Made by a program: the position numbers and the translations under genes
Assembly (NCBI GenBank): GCA_044374195.1
Contig: JBILOY010000001.1
Coordinates: forward strand, 1-64,000
Length of the DNA: 64,000 bases
Reading direction: 5' to 3'
Source: CAIKZY01 sp044374195
GTDB lineage: Bacteria; Actinomycetota; Actinomycetes; S36-B12
Part shown: positions 1-8,533 of the stretch, one piece after another
How the letters are laid out: each line of letters begins with the position of its first letter
How positions within the stretch are numbered: the first letter of the stretch is position 1
Notes under the pieces: model-generated
Databases searched by the model: none
The model's input: the letters and a program-made list of their open reading frames with translations, nothing else
What the model was told of the DNA's origin: nothing

Positions 1-381
1 CTTGCGACCCTTGATGCCGTCAATACGCGCAATGATGCTCAGTGTTGAGCCCACGGGAACAGGCCGCCGATATTCGGTCTCGAGCCGACCGGTGACGACC
101 GGATAGCCGATAAGCCAGTTGAGTCCGCCAAGGACATCGTCGAAGGCCGTAGCCAAAATGCCGCCATGTGCGAGGCCGGGTGCACCCTGATGGTTTTCGG
201 TCACTGTGAACACGCCGTGCACCGTGAGATCGTCGCCGGCAGTCATCTTCATATGCAAGCCGGTCGGATGATCGTCACCGCACCCGAAGCACCATCGAAA
301 GTGCGAGGGGATCTCCGCGCCCGGAGCGGGCGCATGCCCGGGTCGCTCCGGAATAACGGCGTCATCGGGCACCTGGATCAC
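1..381 (-). CDS. PaaI/hotdog-fold acyl-CoA thioesterase (C-terminus cut by window edge)
   Basis: This minus-strand gene runs off the left edge; 127 codons are visible from a GTG at 381. The translation has an N-terminal CFGCGDDHPTGLHM segment and then the hotdog signature GAPGLAHGGILATAFDDVLG (about residues 69-88), where the HGG...D pattern forms the thioesterase active site. Proteins of this type hydrolyse acyl-CoA or other thioesters in the cytoplasm; the substrate cannot be told. A GGAG lies about 10 nt before the GTG. No stop is visible, so the true length is unknown. It is divergent from the DUF3093 gene. Family assignment is firm; the exact start is less so. Confidence 0.8.
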   Translation of the reverse strand, partial: MIQVPDDAVIPERPGHAPAPGAEIPSHFRWCFGCGDDHPTGLHMKMTAGDDLTVHGVFTVTENHQGAPGLAHGGILATAFDDVLGGLNWLIGYPVVTGRLETEYRRPVPVGSTLSIIARIDGIKGRK

Positions 382-437
382 TCGACGACCCTACTCCAGC
401 TCCCGCAGCGAATGCTCTGCCGTGAGAGGCTGCCTTC

Positions 438-884
438 ATGAGCAGCACGAACATCGTCTTCCGCGAGCGATTGACCCCGCGCGCATTCGTGTTCGTTATC
501 GTCGAAGCATTTGTTGCCATGGTGGCCGTGGCTTATGGGGCCCCTTTCGGGGCACGCGTGGGATGGATCGTCTTCATCGGCGCGTCGATCCTGGCCATCT
601 GGGCCCTGGTGGCCGGTTCGCCCGTGATAGAGGTCACCGCGACTCATCTGCGCGCAGGCGCGGCCTGGATCGAGCGTTCGAAAATCACAGGAGTGACGGC
701 CTTGAACTCGGACGCCTTTCGGCTGGCTCGTGGCCGCGATGCCGATGCTCGGCGCTTCTCGCTGATGCGGTCATGGCATAGCGGCGCGGGGGTGCTCATC
801 ACGATTGACGATCCAGACGACCCGCACCCTGCCTGGATCTTGACCACTGCCCGACCCGCTGATCTCGCCGCTGCCCTAGCATGA
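438..884 (+). CDS. DUF3093 family membrane protein
   Basis: The 148-residue protein has an early FRERLTP segment, two adjacent hydrophobic helices (about residues 16-60) and a C-terminal half ending in DDPHPAWILTTARPADLAAALA (its DP..P.W...TARP core is typical of DUF3093). The family is restricted to Actinobacteria and its function is unknown. Topology suggests a membrane-anchored protein with a cytoplasmic beta-rich domain. A GAGAGG lies 8 nt before the ATG. The next gene starts 4 nt after the stop, so the two are probably co-transcribed. In other actinobacteria DUF3093 also sits near DUF4193, as here. Confidence 0.85.
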   Translation: MSSTNIVFRERLTPRAFVFVIVEAFVAMVAVAYGAPFGARVGWIVFIGASILAIWALVAGSPVIEVTATHLRAGAAWIERSKITGVTALNSDAFRLARGRDADARRFSLMRSWHSGAGVLITIDDPDDPHPAWILTTARPADLAAALA

Positions 885-888
885 ATAC

Positions 889-1164
889 ATGAGCGCAGCG
901 GAGATCGAAGCAGCCAAGCCCCAACTTAACCCCGTGGTGCATGTGATCGCGCCGCTGGTCGCCTACGGAGCGACGATGCTCGTGCGCAAGGTGCTGCAGA
1001 CCGGCTACCGACAGTTGACCGGCAGCGAGGTACCCGATGCCAGAGACCCACAGGTGAGATTCGCGCGCGCACTGGCCTGGACAGTGATCACCGCTTCAAC
1101 CTCAGCAGTGGTCGAGGTCGCGGTCTATCGATACGCGAATAAGCGCAGCCAGCACCTCGACTAA
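889..1164 (+). CDS. DUF4235 family small membrane protein
   Basis: This 91-residue protein has a hydrophobic segment near residues 16-35 (VVHVIAPLVAYGATMLVRKV), a TG.E.PD polar middle and a second hydrophobic stretch (LAWTVITASTSAVVEVAVYR, about 65-84), matching the short two-helix DUF4235 family of Actinobacteria. No enzymatic motif is visible and the function is unknown. It begins 4 nt after the DUF3093 stop and is convergent with the DUF4193 gene. Confidence 0.8.
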   Translation: MSAAEIEAAKPQLNPVVHVIAPLVAYGATMLVRKVLQTGYRQLTGSEVPDARDPQVRFARALAWTVITASTSAVVEVAVYRYANKRSQHLD

Positions 1165-1201
1165 AGACCGGTCGAAACTCACCGAGCCACAGGTGCAGCA
1201 G

Positions 1202-1498
1202 TCAGGAGCATTCCTTGCACACGGGTCCGGACTTGCTCTCGTGGTCGAGCTGACTGCGATGGTGAACCAGGAAGCACTTTGAGCAGGTGAACTCATCGGC
1301 CTGCCGTGGAAGCACCCGCACGGTCAAGCTCTCGTCAGAGAGATCGGCACCGGGCAGCTCGAGATTCTCAGCCAGCTCCGCCTCGTCAACATCGACAGCC
1401 GAGGACGCCTTGTCTGCACGCCGAGCCTTGAGCTCCTCGAGGGAATCCTCGGCGAGCTCCTCATCGGTCTTGCGCGGAGCGTCATAGTCGGTTGCCAT
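1202..1498 (-). CDS. DUF4193 family protein with a C-terminal zinc-ribbon-like motif
   Basis: The 98-residue protein begins MATDYDAPRKTDEELAEDSL, the typical DUF4193 N-terminus, so the ATG at 1498 is chosen over an upstream in-frame codon; AAGGAAGGGA just before it is a good ribosome site. The middle is acidic (EAELAENLELPGADLSDESL). The C-terminus holds CSKCFLVHHR followed by CKECS, two CxxC pairs expected to bind one zinc. DUF4193 proteins are conserved in Actinobacteria and uncharacterised. The similarity to short zinc ribbons suggests a protein or nucleic-acid contact role, which is inference only. Confidence 0.9.
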   Translation of the reverse strand: MATDYDAPRKTDEELAEDSLEELKARRADKASSAVDVDEAELAENLELPGADLSDESLTVRVLPRQADEFTCSKCFLVHHRSQLDHESKSGPVCKECS

Positions 1499-1641
1499 GG
1501 TCAATCCCTTCCTTGCCTGTGTCCCATCACCAACATCGTGGAACCAGGATTTGTTCCTAGTGTCGGCGCGCAGATTGTCCCTCACCTGGCGCCTCAGGCC
1601 AACTCGGGGATACCCCCTGCGTGTCGCGGTAGCGTTCAGAC

Positions 1642-2160
1642 ATGCCGATCTACGCCCTCGGGGACCTCATCCCTCAGATTGACCCGACCGCCTTCGTCCA
1701 CCCCGATGCGGTACTCATCGGTGATGTCACGATCGGCCCCGAGTCGAGCGTCTGGCCGAATGCTGTCCTGCGCGGTGACCATGCCCCCATCGTGATCGGT
1801 GCCCAGACCTCGATTCAGGACGGCACGGTGATTCATGTCTCTCGCGGAACGCCGACCACAGTGGGCAACCGTTGCGTGGTGGGTCACAACGCGCACCTTG
1901 AGGGCTGCACGATCCTCGATCACTGCCTGATCGGTTCCGGATCAGTCGTCCTGCACAACGTGACGGTCGGCCCACACGCGCTGATCGGGGCGTGCGCCAT
2001 GGTTCCGAACAACAAGGTGATCCCACCGCACGCGAAGGCACTGGGCGTGCCGGTCACCATCACTGAGAACGCCATCGGCGAAGACGACTTCGAGAGTGCT
2101 GTTAACGGTTATGTCAGCAATGTTCACCACTACTCAGCGCACATGCGCAGACTCGACTGA
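1642..2160 (+). CDS. Gamma-carbonic-anhydrase-like left-handed beta-helix protein
   Basis: The 172-residue protein is built of hexapeptide repeats (VLIGDVTIGPESSVW..., VLRGD...) of the YrdA/PaaY/CaiE gamma-carbonic anhydrase group. Metal-ligand histidines are expected at H65 (TVIHVSRG) and H82 (VVGHNAHLEG). The canonical third His, five residues after H82, is Glu87 here, with an extra His85 nearby. It may therefore bind metal in a modified way or may not hydrate CO2. These proteins form soluble trimers. The MFS gene starts 2 nt after the stop, suggesting co-transcription. Confidence 0.85.
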   Translation: MPIYALGDLIPQIDPTAFVHPDAVLIGDVTIGPESSVWPNAVLRGDHAPIVIGAQTSIQDGTVIHVSRGTPTTVGNRCVVGHNAHLEGCTILDHCLIGSGSVVLHNVTVGPHALIGACAMVPNNKVIPPHAKALGVPVTITENAIGEDDFESAVNGYVSNVHHYSAHMRRLD

Positions 2161-2162
2161 CC

Positions 2163-3437
2163 ATGCTCGCGCCCTATCGCAACATTCTGCGCATTCACGG
2201 CGCAGCCAAATTCTCGGGGATCGGGCTGCTCGCGCGACTCCCCGCTGCGATGGTCATGCTCGCGGTCATCTTGTTCGTCAGCGCGCAAACCGACTCGTTC
2301 GCCGTCGCAGGCGCGATGGCTGCTGCCTTCCAGGTCAGCGCCTCGACCGTCACGATCTTCTCCAGCCGCATCTCGGATCGGCTCGGTCAGTCACGCGTGC
2401 TCCCCTTGCTGTGCATCATCAATGCCACGTTCATGATCGCGTTCGTCGTCAGCATGCAGCGTGACCTCCCGCTGCTCATCTCGGGATTCTTCATCGCTGT
2501 TGCCGGTGCCTTTATGCCGGCCATCGGCTCCATGATCAGGGCTCGTTGGGCGGCCATTGCCGAGGGCACACAGCTGCGGACGGCCTTCGCGATGGAAAGC
2601 ACGATTGACGAGTTTGACTGGGCGATCGGCCCTTTGCTGACGGCGGCATTAGCTGCTGCAGTGGACCCAGCTGCGCCGCTCATCGCAGCCGCCATTTTCA
2701 CCGTCGTGTTCGGACTTAGCCTGGCAGCGCTGCGTTCCACGCAGCCAGAGCCGAAAAGGCGTAGCGCGAATCATCGCCACCGTGGCAGCCTGATGCGCGA
2801 AGGTCTGCCAATCGTGGTCGTGACATTGGCCGGACTCGGCATCATGTTCGGTGCCTACGAGGTCGCCATTCCCGCATTCGCGCTCGAACAGGGTGCGCCA
2901 AACGCGAGTGGACTCATCCTCGCGATCTGGGCACTTGGCTCCATGCTTGGCGGCCTTTGGTTCGGTACCCGCCATTGGAAAGCGGGACTGCCGAAGCAGG
3001 CACAGATCGCCATTGGGTTCCTGGCCCTTGCCATGGTGCCGGGCCTGATCGACTACTCAATCGTCGCCAGCTCAGTAGCCGCCTTCCTGGCCGGCATCGC
3101 CATCGCCCCCGCGCTGATCACCCAGTTCTCCCTCGCCGAGCGTCTGGTGGAGTCAGATCGCATCACCGAGGGAATCACCTGGGCAATGTCGGGGATCACC
3201 CTCGGATTCGCCGCGGGAAGTGCACTCGCGGGTGTCCTGATCGATGCGATCGACGTGCGTGCCGGATTCGCCGTGTCGCTCGCAGGCGCGATCGCTGCGT
3301 TTCTTCTCGCGTGGGGCTTCCGAAGGGTCCTGGAGCGTCATGTGCGCCATGGAACCGAACCCGCTGTCTACGCCCCCGGCTGGGATCCGATTCCGGGACC
3401 GGTCCCCGGAAGTTTCGACGACTTCGACTCAAAATGA
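2163..3437 (+). CDS. Major facilitator superfamily transporter
   Basis: The 424-residue protein is predominantly hydrophobic, with about 12 membrane segments and a basic central loop (QPEPKRRSANHRHRGSLM, around residues 194-211) separating two six-helix halves, as in MFS drug/metabolite exporters. A DRLGQSR sequence after the second or third helix matches the MFS loop motif. The C-terminus is a soluble Pro/Asp-rich tail (about residues 395-424). Substrate is unknown. Translation starts 2 nt after the gamma-CA-like gene. The stop codon is immediately followed by the sepH upstream region. A second, unrelated MFS gene lies at about 46 kb. Confidence 0.85.
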   Translation: MLAPYRNILRIHGAAKFSGIGLLARLPAAMVMLAVILFVSAQTDSFAVAGAMAAAFQVSASTVTIFSSRISDRLGQSRVLPLLCIINATFMIAFVVSMQRDLPLLISGFFIAVAGAFMPAIGSMIRARWAAIAEGTQLRTAFAMESTIDEFDWAIGPLLTAALAAAVDPAAPLIAAAIFTVVFGLSLAALRSTQPEPKRRSANHRHRGSLMREGLPIVVVTLAGLGIMFGAYEVAIPAFALEQGAPNASGLILAIWALGSMLGGLWFGTRHWKAGLPKQAQIAIGFLALAMVPGLIDYSIVASSVAAFLAGIAIAPALITQFSLAERLVESDRITEGITWAMSGITLGFAAGSALAGVLIDAIDVRAGFAVSLAGAIAAFLLAWGFRRVLERHVRHGTEPAVYAPGWDPIPGPVPGSFDDFDSK

Positions 3438-3507
3438 CGCGGACTCTGCCGATGTCCCCCACGCAGATCACAAAGCGGTAAGTTGTCAGCCAGCACATCC
3501 GCCACTT

Positions 3508-3513
3508 GAGGAG
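3508..3513 (+). promoter_or_regulatory. Shine-Dalgarno GAGGAG that points to a CTG start for sepH
   Basis: GAGGAG is followed by TCATC and then CTG at 3519, a spacing of 5 nt. An in-frame TGA at 3507-3509 overlaps it. No ATG, GTG or TTG lies in frame between this TGA and the ATG at 3594. Confidence 0.6.
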
Positions 3514-3518
3514 TCATC

Positions 3519-4286
3519 CTGCAACCGCTCAGCCCCAAGGAGATCCAGGCCCGCGTTCGCGCCGGGGCCTCTCCGGACGTTGTCGCGGCCGAGATGGGCT
3601 GGGATCTCGACAAGGTCGAGCGCTACGCAGGGCCGCCTCTCGCCGAGCGTGCCTACATTGCCGATCGCGCACAGCAGGTTGCTGTACGCGCCGGCGTGAG
3701 CCTGGCAGACAGCTCTCAAGCAGTGCTCGATGCCGACGGCGTTGACCGTGCCACTGTCGAATGGGATTCCTGGCGCCGCGAGGATGCCAAGTGGATCGTT
3801 ACTGTCGCGTACGCCCGTGGCGCAGGCAATGCGCGAGCGAACTGGACCTTCGACAATGCGGGCAGCAACCTGCACCCTCTCGATGAGACTGCGCGCCACC
3901 TGATGGGTGTCACTGCGGTCGAGCCGGAGCCCGACGAGATCGACTTCATCACTGACGATGCACAGGTTGCCGTCGTTGACGACGCCGAGATCATCGAAGC
4001 GCTGCGATCGTCCCAGTCGCTGAGCCGGCCGCATCTCGTAGCGGTACCCAGCGAACCCAACGAGACCATCACCATCGCACGTGAAGAGATCGTCGAAGTT
4101 ATTGAAGTTGTTGAGACCGAGTTCATCGTCGAATCGACTGCATCGAACGTGCAGGAGACCCTCGATGTGCCTGCGGTCAAGGCGCCCACGAAGAAGGCTG
4201 CCAAGCCCAAGGCAAAGGGGCGCCGCGCAAGTGTTCCGAGCTGGGACGAAATTCTTTTCGGGGCCACCCGAGGAGACGACCAGTAG
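3519..4286 (+). CDS. sepH: Septation protein SepH (DUF3071), N-terminally short, probable CTG start
   Basis: SepH is an actinobacterial FtsZ regulator acting at the septum. The visible reading frame opens with LSPKEIQARVRAGASPDVVA, the helix-turn-helix part of DUF3071. It continues with RYAGPPLAERAYIADRA and VEWDSWRRED (residues 80-89), and ends in a long acidic linker plus the hallmark C-terminal VPSWDEILFG (239-248). Conserved sequence extends upstream of the first ATG (3594), so that ATG is internal. The only plausible start with a ribosome site is CTG at 3519, giving 255 residues. Compared with Streptomyces SepH, about 55 N-terminal residues before the HTH are missing. A true CTG start, a genuine N-terminal deletion, or an assembly error are the options. 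Confidence 0.85.
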   Translation: MQPLSPKEIQARVRAGASPDVVAAEMGWDLDKVERYAGPPLAERAYIADRAQQVAVRAGVSLADSSQAVLDADGVDRATVEWDSWRREDAKWIVTVAYARGAGNARANWTFDNAGSNLHPLDETARHLMGVTAVEPEPDEIDFITDDAQVAVVDDAEIIEALRSSQSLSRPHLVAVPSEPNETITIAREEIVEVIEVVETEFIVESTASNVQETLDVPAVKAPTKKAAKPKAKGRRASVPSWDEILFGATRGDDQ

Positions 4287-4287
4287 G

Positions 4288-5379
4288 TCAGTTTCCGCTG
4301 CCTCGCATCACGATCGCGGGGATTCTCATCTCGTCATCGCTAAGCGCTCCGTGCTGACCGACCAGTGCTGAGACCCTCGTGTCGAATGAGCTCGATAGCG
4401 CGGTAGTCCCCCGCGAGATCGCTACGAAGTCTCCGATGCGCTCGGCGATATCGGGTTCCACCTCTCCGAGCAGACCGGAGTCAATGAGCTCCTCGCGAGT
4501 ACGGATGTCAACCTTGCCGGCCAGCCGCTGACGCCAGGCCACGACAACGTCGGAGACCGCGCCCTCACGCACGTACACATGGCGCATTCGCGGCTCGCCA
4601 GCTATTCGCACGATGCCCGACGACAGCACCGAATCATCATCGATGCTCACACGCTCGTCGCAGTTCACCATGCCGTGATCCGCTGTCACGATCGCCACAG
4701 CGTTTGCCGGCAACGTTTCCGACACTTGCTCCACGAGCCGATCAACCCGACGAAGGTCCGCCTGCCATTGCCGCGATCCCACGCCCTTGGCATGACCGGT
4801 GCGATCGAGATCAGGCCAGTACACGTATGTCAGCGTTCGAGTTGAGGACCGCACGAGACGATGGGCATGCTCAACACGCGCAGCGATCGTCTCAGCTGCT
4901 TCATAGGTGCCACCGCGAAGAACCGCCCGAGTAAGCCCCGAATCGGAGTACTTGCCCGGGGCCAAGGTCGTCACTTCGACTCCTTCCAGGGCTGCGCTTT
5001 CGAAAATCGTGCGCTCCGGCTGCACTGCTACCGGCGTCACGCCGTCATTCCAGTGCAATGGAGTCAAGATCTCTTCAGCTTCCGGTAGCCAAAAGCTCGC
5101 GCCCACGAGTCCGTGTGCGCCTGGCAGTAGCCCCGTTCCCAGTGTGCCGAGCCCCGCAGGCGTGGTCGACGGAAACACGGTGGAGATCTCGGTAGCGACA
5201 TGACGATCCGAAGACAGGCATGGTGCGAGATCTCGATGCGTGATCAGCGAGTTCCAGCCAAGGCCATCGATCAAGATGATGACCGCGTGCTGGGCATCCC
5301 CCATGCCGAGGGTGTCGGTGAAACCGGGAATTCCGAGGGACGCCGCTGCTGAAGCCGGAACGTCGGCCAGGCCGCGCAC
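4288..5379 (-). CDS. Alkaline phosphatase superfamily / nucleotide pyrophosphatase-like hydrolase
   Basis: The 363-residue protein shows the type I phosphodiesterase/nucleotide pyrophosphatase pattern: ILIDGLGWNSL (metal-binding Asp, about residues 35-45), FPSTTPAGLGTLGTG (Thr nucleophile region), VYWPDLDRTGHAKG (Asp/His ligands) and ADHGMVN (second Asp-His pair). It should be a metal-dependent phosphoesterase, apparently cytosolic since no signal peptide is seen. The GTG start overlaps the DUF5998 stop by one base (TAGTG), so the two are translationally coupled. The neighbourhood sepH, this hydrolase, DUF5998 and parC is familiar in Actinobacteria. Substrate unknown. It ends 1 nt from the convergent sepH. 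Confidence 0.85.
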   Translation of the reverse strand: MRGLADVPASAAASLGIPGFTDTLGMGDAQHAVIILIDGLGWNSLITHRDLAPCLSSDRHVATEISTVFPSTTPAGLGTLGTGLLPGAHGLVGASFWLPEAEEILTPLHWNDGVTPVAVQPERTIFESAALEGVEVTTLAPGKYSDSGLTRAVLRGGTYEAAETIAARVEHAHRLVRSSTRTLTYVYWPDLDRTGHAKGVGSRQWQADLRRVDRLVEQVSETLPANAVAIVTADHGMVNCDERVSIDDDSVLSSGIVRIAGEPRMRHVYVREGAVSDVVVAWRQRLAGKVDIRTREELIDSGLLGEVEPDIAERIGDFVAISRGTTALSSSFDTRVSALVGQHGALSDDEMRIPAIVMRGSGN

Positions 5380-5963
5380 TAGCGCAGGCGTGCTGCGGTG
5401 GCGTGCGACAGGGCCGCAGCGAAGGCCAGGGCCTGCTCAACGACCTCTGCACCGTCGGCCACTTCGGACACGCGCAAGGAGAGATCATCGTTGCTGGAGG
5501 TTCCGGTGTATCCGTGGTCAGCCTCGCATGAGGGATCGCCACAGGTGGCCGGCTCGAGATCGATGCGGCTGACTGCACCCCACCCAATGGTGAGCACGAC
5601 CTCGGAAGCTGCACCCCCGGGCTGATGGCGTGCGGGTTCGCCCACGACGCGGGTCACCACGACCGAGTCAACGCGTTCGATGCGCACCGCCTCGGTGGAG
5701 GCCGACGCGGTGGGAGTGGGATGTGTCTCGTCAGCGGGGTGCTCATCGGTGTGGCCGACGATCAATCTGGTCGGGGTCAGGGCAAGAACGGTGACGTGCC
5801 GACGCAACTCATCGCGCTCAAACGTTGCCTCGTGGTGGACGACATACGCGGCGAGGGACTCTCCGGCCAGCGCAGTGCTCAGGGCGTCCGAGACGAGATC
5901 GGGGTAGTACCCGCTGCGCTGGATATCGGTGCGCAGTTGCTCGTCGAGGGTGGCCTGACTCAT
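5379..5963 (-). CDS. DUF5998 family protein
   Basis: The 194-residue protein starts MSQATLDEQLRTDIQRSGYY, the usual DUF5998 N-terminus (RTDIQRSGYYPDLV), which decides the ATG at 5963 over an upstream ATG at 6017. It continues FERDELRRHVTVLALTPTRLIVGHTDEH and ends with EPATCGDPSCEADHGYTGT, containing two Cys that might bind metal. The family is restricted to Actinobacteria and has no known function; its beta-rich middle resembles PH-like domains, but that is a guess. The stop overlaps the downstream hydrolase start. It is divergent from parC. Confidence 0.85.
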   Translation of the reverse strand: MSQATLDEQLRTDIQRSGYYPDLVSDALSTALAGESLAAYVVHHEATFERDELRRHVTVLALTPTRLIVGHTDEHPADETHPTPTASASTEAVRIERVDSVVVTRVVGEPARHQPGGAASEVVLTIGWGAVSRIDLEPATCGDPSCEADHGYTGTSSNDDLSLRVSEVADGAEVVEQALAFAAALSHATAARLR

Positions 5964-6091
5964 GGGTCCATCATGGCAGACGCACACCATGCGCCGCGGG
6001 CCCCAAGGCTGCCTCATGGCCGTGGGTGTCGGAGCACGGCTGCACGGGGTCGAGCCAGGACAATGAGGGCTCAGTCAACGAAGGGCACCAC

Positions 6092-8533
6092 GTGGCACGG
6101 CGCACCGCCAAGGCCTCCCCCGCCGGGGACGGCCGCATCGTCGACATCGACGTCTCCGAGGAAATGCGCAGCTCCTTCCTCGAGTACGCGTACTCGGTCA
6201 TCTACTCACGCGCTCTCCCCGACGCCCGCGATGGCCTCAAGCCCGTGCAACGACGCATCTTGTTCCAAATGTCGCAGATGGGCTTGCGCCCCGACCGAGG
6301 TCATGTCAAGAGTGCACGCGTGGTCGGCGATGTCATGGGCCGCCTGCATCCGCACGGAGACTCCGCCATCTACGACGCCCTCGTGCGTATGGCCCAGCCG
6401 TTCTCCCTTCGCCTGCCGATGATCGATGGCCACGGCAACTTCGGTTCGGCTGATGATGGACCGGCAGCAATGCGCTACACCGAAGCCAGACTGGCTCCAG
6501 CCGCCCTCGACATGACCACGAGCCTCGATGAGGACGTCGTCGACTTCGTCGCCAACTATGACGGCCGCGAGACCGAGCCCGCCGTCTTGCCGGCTGCCAT
6601 TCCGAACCTGCTTGTCAATGGCGCATCAGGGATTGCGGTGGGCATGGCCACCAATCTCGTGCCGCACAACCTCGGCGAGGTCGTCGGTGCCGCTCGCCAC
6701 CTGATCAAGAAGCCCAAGGCGAGCCTCGACGAAGTCATGCGGTTCATCCCGGGCCCTGACCTTCCCGGCGGAGGCGTGATCATCGGCCTCGACGGCATTC
6801 GTGATGCCTACGAGTCAGGGCGAGGCATGTTCAAGGTGCGTGCCCGCACACGCATCGAGCAGGTCAGCCCGCGACGCAAGGGCATCGTCGTCACCGAGCT
6901 GCCCATGAATGTTGGCCCCGAGCGCATCATCGAGCGCATCAAGGATCTCGTACAGGCCAAGAAACTGCAGGGCATCGCCGACGTCATCGACCTCACCGAT
7001 GGCGACTCAGGATTAAACCTCGTGATCGAGATCAAGAGCGCCTTCAACCCTGAGGCAGTGCTCGAGCAGCTCTTCAAGCTCACACCAATGGAAGACAGCG
7101 TGAACATCAACGCGGTAGCACTCGTGCAGGGCCAGCCTCAGACCCTCGGCCTCCTCGACATGCTGCACGTGTTCCTTGCGCATCGCTTCGAGGTTGTTCT
7201 TCGCCGCAGCCGCTTCCGTCGCGCGAAGGCCCAAGATCGCCTGCACATCGTTGAAGGTCTGCTCGTCGCCATCCTCGCTATCGATGAAGTCATTCAACTC
7301 ATCCGCGAGTCCGATGACGCCACCTCGGCGAAACAGCGTCTCATCGATGTCTTCGATCTCTCCGACACCCAGGCGACTTACATCCTGGACATGCCGCTGC
7401 GCCGACTCACGAAGTTCTCGCGCATCGAGCTAGAAAAGGAGGCTGACGGCCTGAGCGGCGACATCGAGGCATTGACCGCGATCATCGATGACGACAACGC
7501 CCTACGTACGGTCGTCTCCGATGAACTTGCCGCCGTGGCTAAGGCACATGCCACACCAAGACGCACCTTGTTGATGGAAGGCAGCGTCGCTATCCCCAGT
7601 GCCGCAGTGTCGCTTGAGGTTGAGGATGAGCCATGCATCGTGCTGATGTCGAGTACTGGCCTAGTTGCCCGCACCTCTGACACTCAGCTGGCATCCGATC
7701 CCGAGGCCACGCGCGCCAAGCACGACGTGATCACCTCTCATGCTCCCGCCACCACCCGCGGGCACATCGGACTGGTCACGAGTGCCGGACGGGTCATTCG
7801 GATGTCGGTACTGGATATCCCATCGCTGCCTGCGGTCCACGGCACACCAGCCCTGTCGGCCGGCGCACCACTTGGCGCATTTATCGACCTGCCCAAAGGC
7901 GAATCGGTGCTGTGCCTGACTCCCCTTGACTGCGGCATTGCACTGGCGACTCGCTCCGGTGTTATCAAGCGCGTGCAGCCTGATGCACTGTCGAACAAGG
8001 ACTCCTGGGACGTCATTCGTCTTGACGACAAAGACGCCGTGATCGGCGCGACAGCACTCGACGAGGCAACCGCTGAATCTGCTGAACTCGTAATCATCAC
8101 CGCCCAGGCACAGCTGCTGCACTTCCCCGCGAGCGCCGTGCGACCCCAAGGTCGCGCTGCGGCAGGCATGGCAGGCATCAAGCTCGGCGCCGGGGACGAA
8201 GTGCTCGGCTTCTCGGTCGTCACCGATCCGACTCAGGCCTGCATTGTCACGATCGCGGGCTCCTCGAGTGCACTGCCGGGTACAGACGCGGGCAGCATCA
8301 AGGTCACCGCATTTGGTGAGTATCCCGCGAAGGGCCGTGCAACAGCAGGCGTGCGCTGCCACAAGCTGCGCTCGGGCGAAGACTCCCTCATCGGTGCCTG
8401 GGCAGTCAGCTCTCCGCCTCGGGCGGCCACAGCGTCAGGTGTCGCTGTCGAGCTTCCGGCGATCGATGATCGCCGCGACGGCACGGGCGTTGCAGGTACC
8501 GCACCCATCGCCGGTGTCGGCGGGTCAATCTGA
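6092..8533 (+). CDS. parC: DNA topoisomerase IV subunit A (ParC / GyrA-type)
   Basis: The 813-residue protein is the DNA-cleaving subunit of a type IIA topoisomerase. GTG at 6092 starts it, as in other actinobacterial ParC (ARRTAKASP...IVDIDVSEEM), with GAAGGG about 6 nt upstream; the open frame further 5-prime is not conserved. Catalytic Tyr129 lies in PAAMRYTEARL. The quinolone region is HPHGDSAIYDALVRMAQPF with Ser91 and Asp95, the wild-type sensitive residues. The C-terminal third forms the beta-pinwheel, but no GyrA-box QRRGG(R/K)G sequence is seen, favouring ParC over GyrA. parE lies 3 kb away on the other strand. Confidence 0.95.
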   Translation: MARRTAKASPAGDGRIVDIDVSEEMRSSFLEYAYSVIYSRALPDARDGLKPVQRRILFQMSQMGLRPDRGHVKSARVVGDVMGRLHPHGDSAIYDALVRMAQPFSLRLPMIDGHGNFGSADDGPAAMRYTEARLAPAALDMTTSLDEDVVDFVANYDGRETEPAVLPAAIPNLLVNGASGIAVGMATNLVPHNLGEVVGAARHLIKKPKASLDEVMRFIPGPDLPGGGVIIGLDGIRDAYESGRGMFKVRARTRIEQVSPRRKGIVVTELPMNVGPERIIERIKDLVQAKKLQGIADVIDLTDGDSGLNLVIEIKSAFNPEAVLEQLFKLTPMEDSVNINAVALVQGQPQTLGLLDMLHVFLAHRFEVVLRRSRFRRAKAQDRLHIVEGLLVAILAIDEVIQLIRESDDATSAKQRLIDVFDLSDTQATYILDMPLRRLTKFSRIELEKEADGLSGDIEALTAIIDDDNALRTVVSDELAAVAKAHATPRRTLLMEGSVAIPSAAVSLEVEDEPCIVLMSSTGLVARTSDTQLASDPEATRAKHDVITSHAPATTRGHIGLVTSAGRVIRMSVLDIPSLPAVHGTPALSAGAPLGAFIDLPKGESVLCLTPLDCGIALATRSGVIKRVQPDALSNKDSWDVIRLDDKDAVIGATALDEATAESAELVIITAQAQLLHFPASAVRPQGRAAAGMAGIKLGAGDEVLGFSVVTDPTQACIVTIAGSSSALPGTDAGSIKVTAFGEYPAKGRATAGVRCHKLRSGEDSLIGAWAVSSPPRAATASGVAVELPAIDDRRDGTGVAGTAPIAGVGGSI

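Noticed and set aside
3434..3481. 15-codon ORF overlapping the MFS stop
   Set aside because: No ribosome site or similarity; kept only as a possible leader in the sepH note.
5825..6091. Upstream extension of the parC frame
   Set aside because: It overlaps DUF5998 antisense; the conserved ParC N-terminus begins at GTG 6092.
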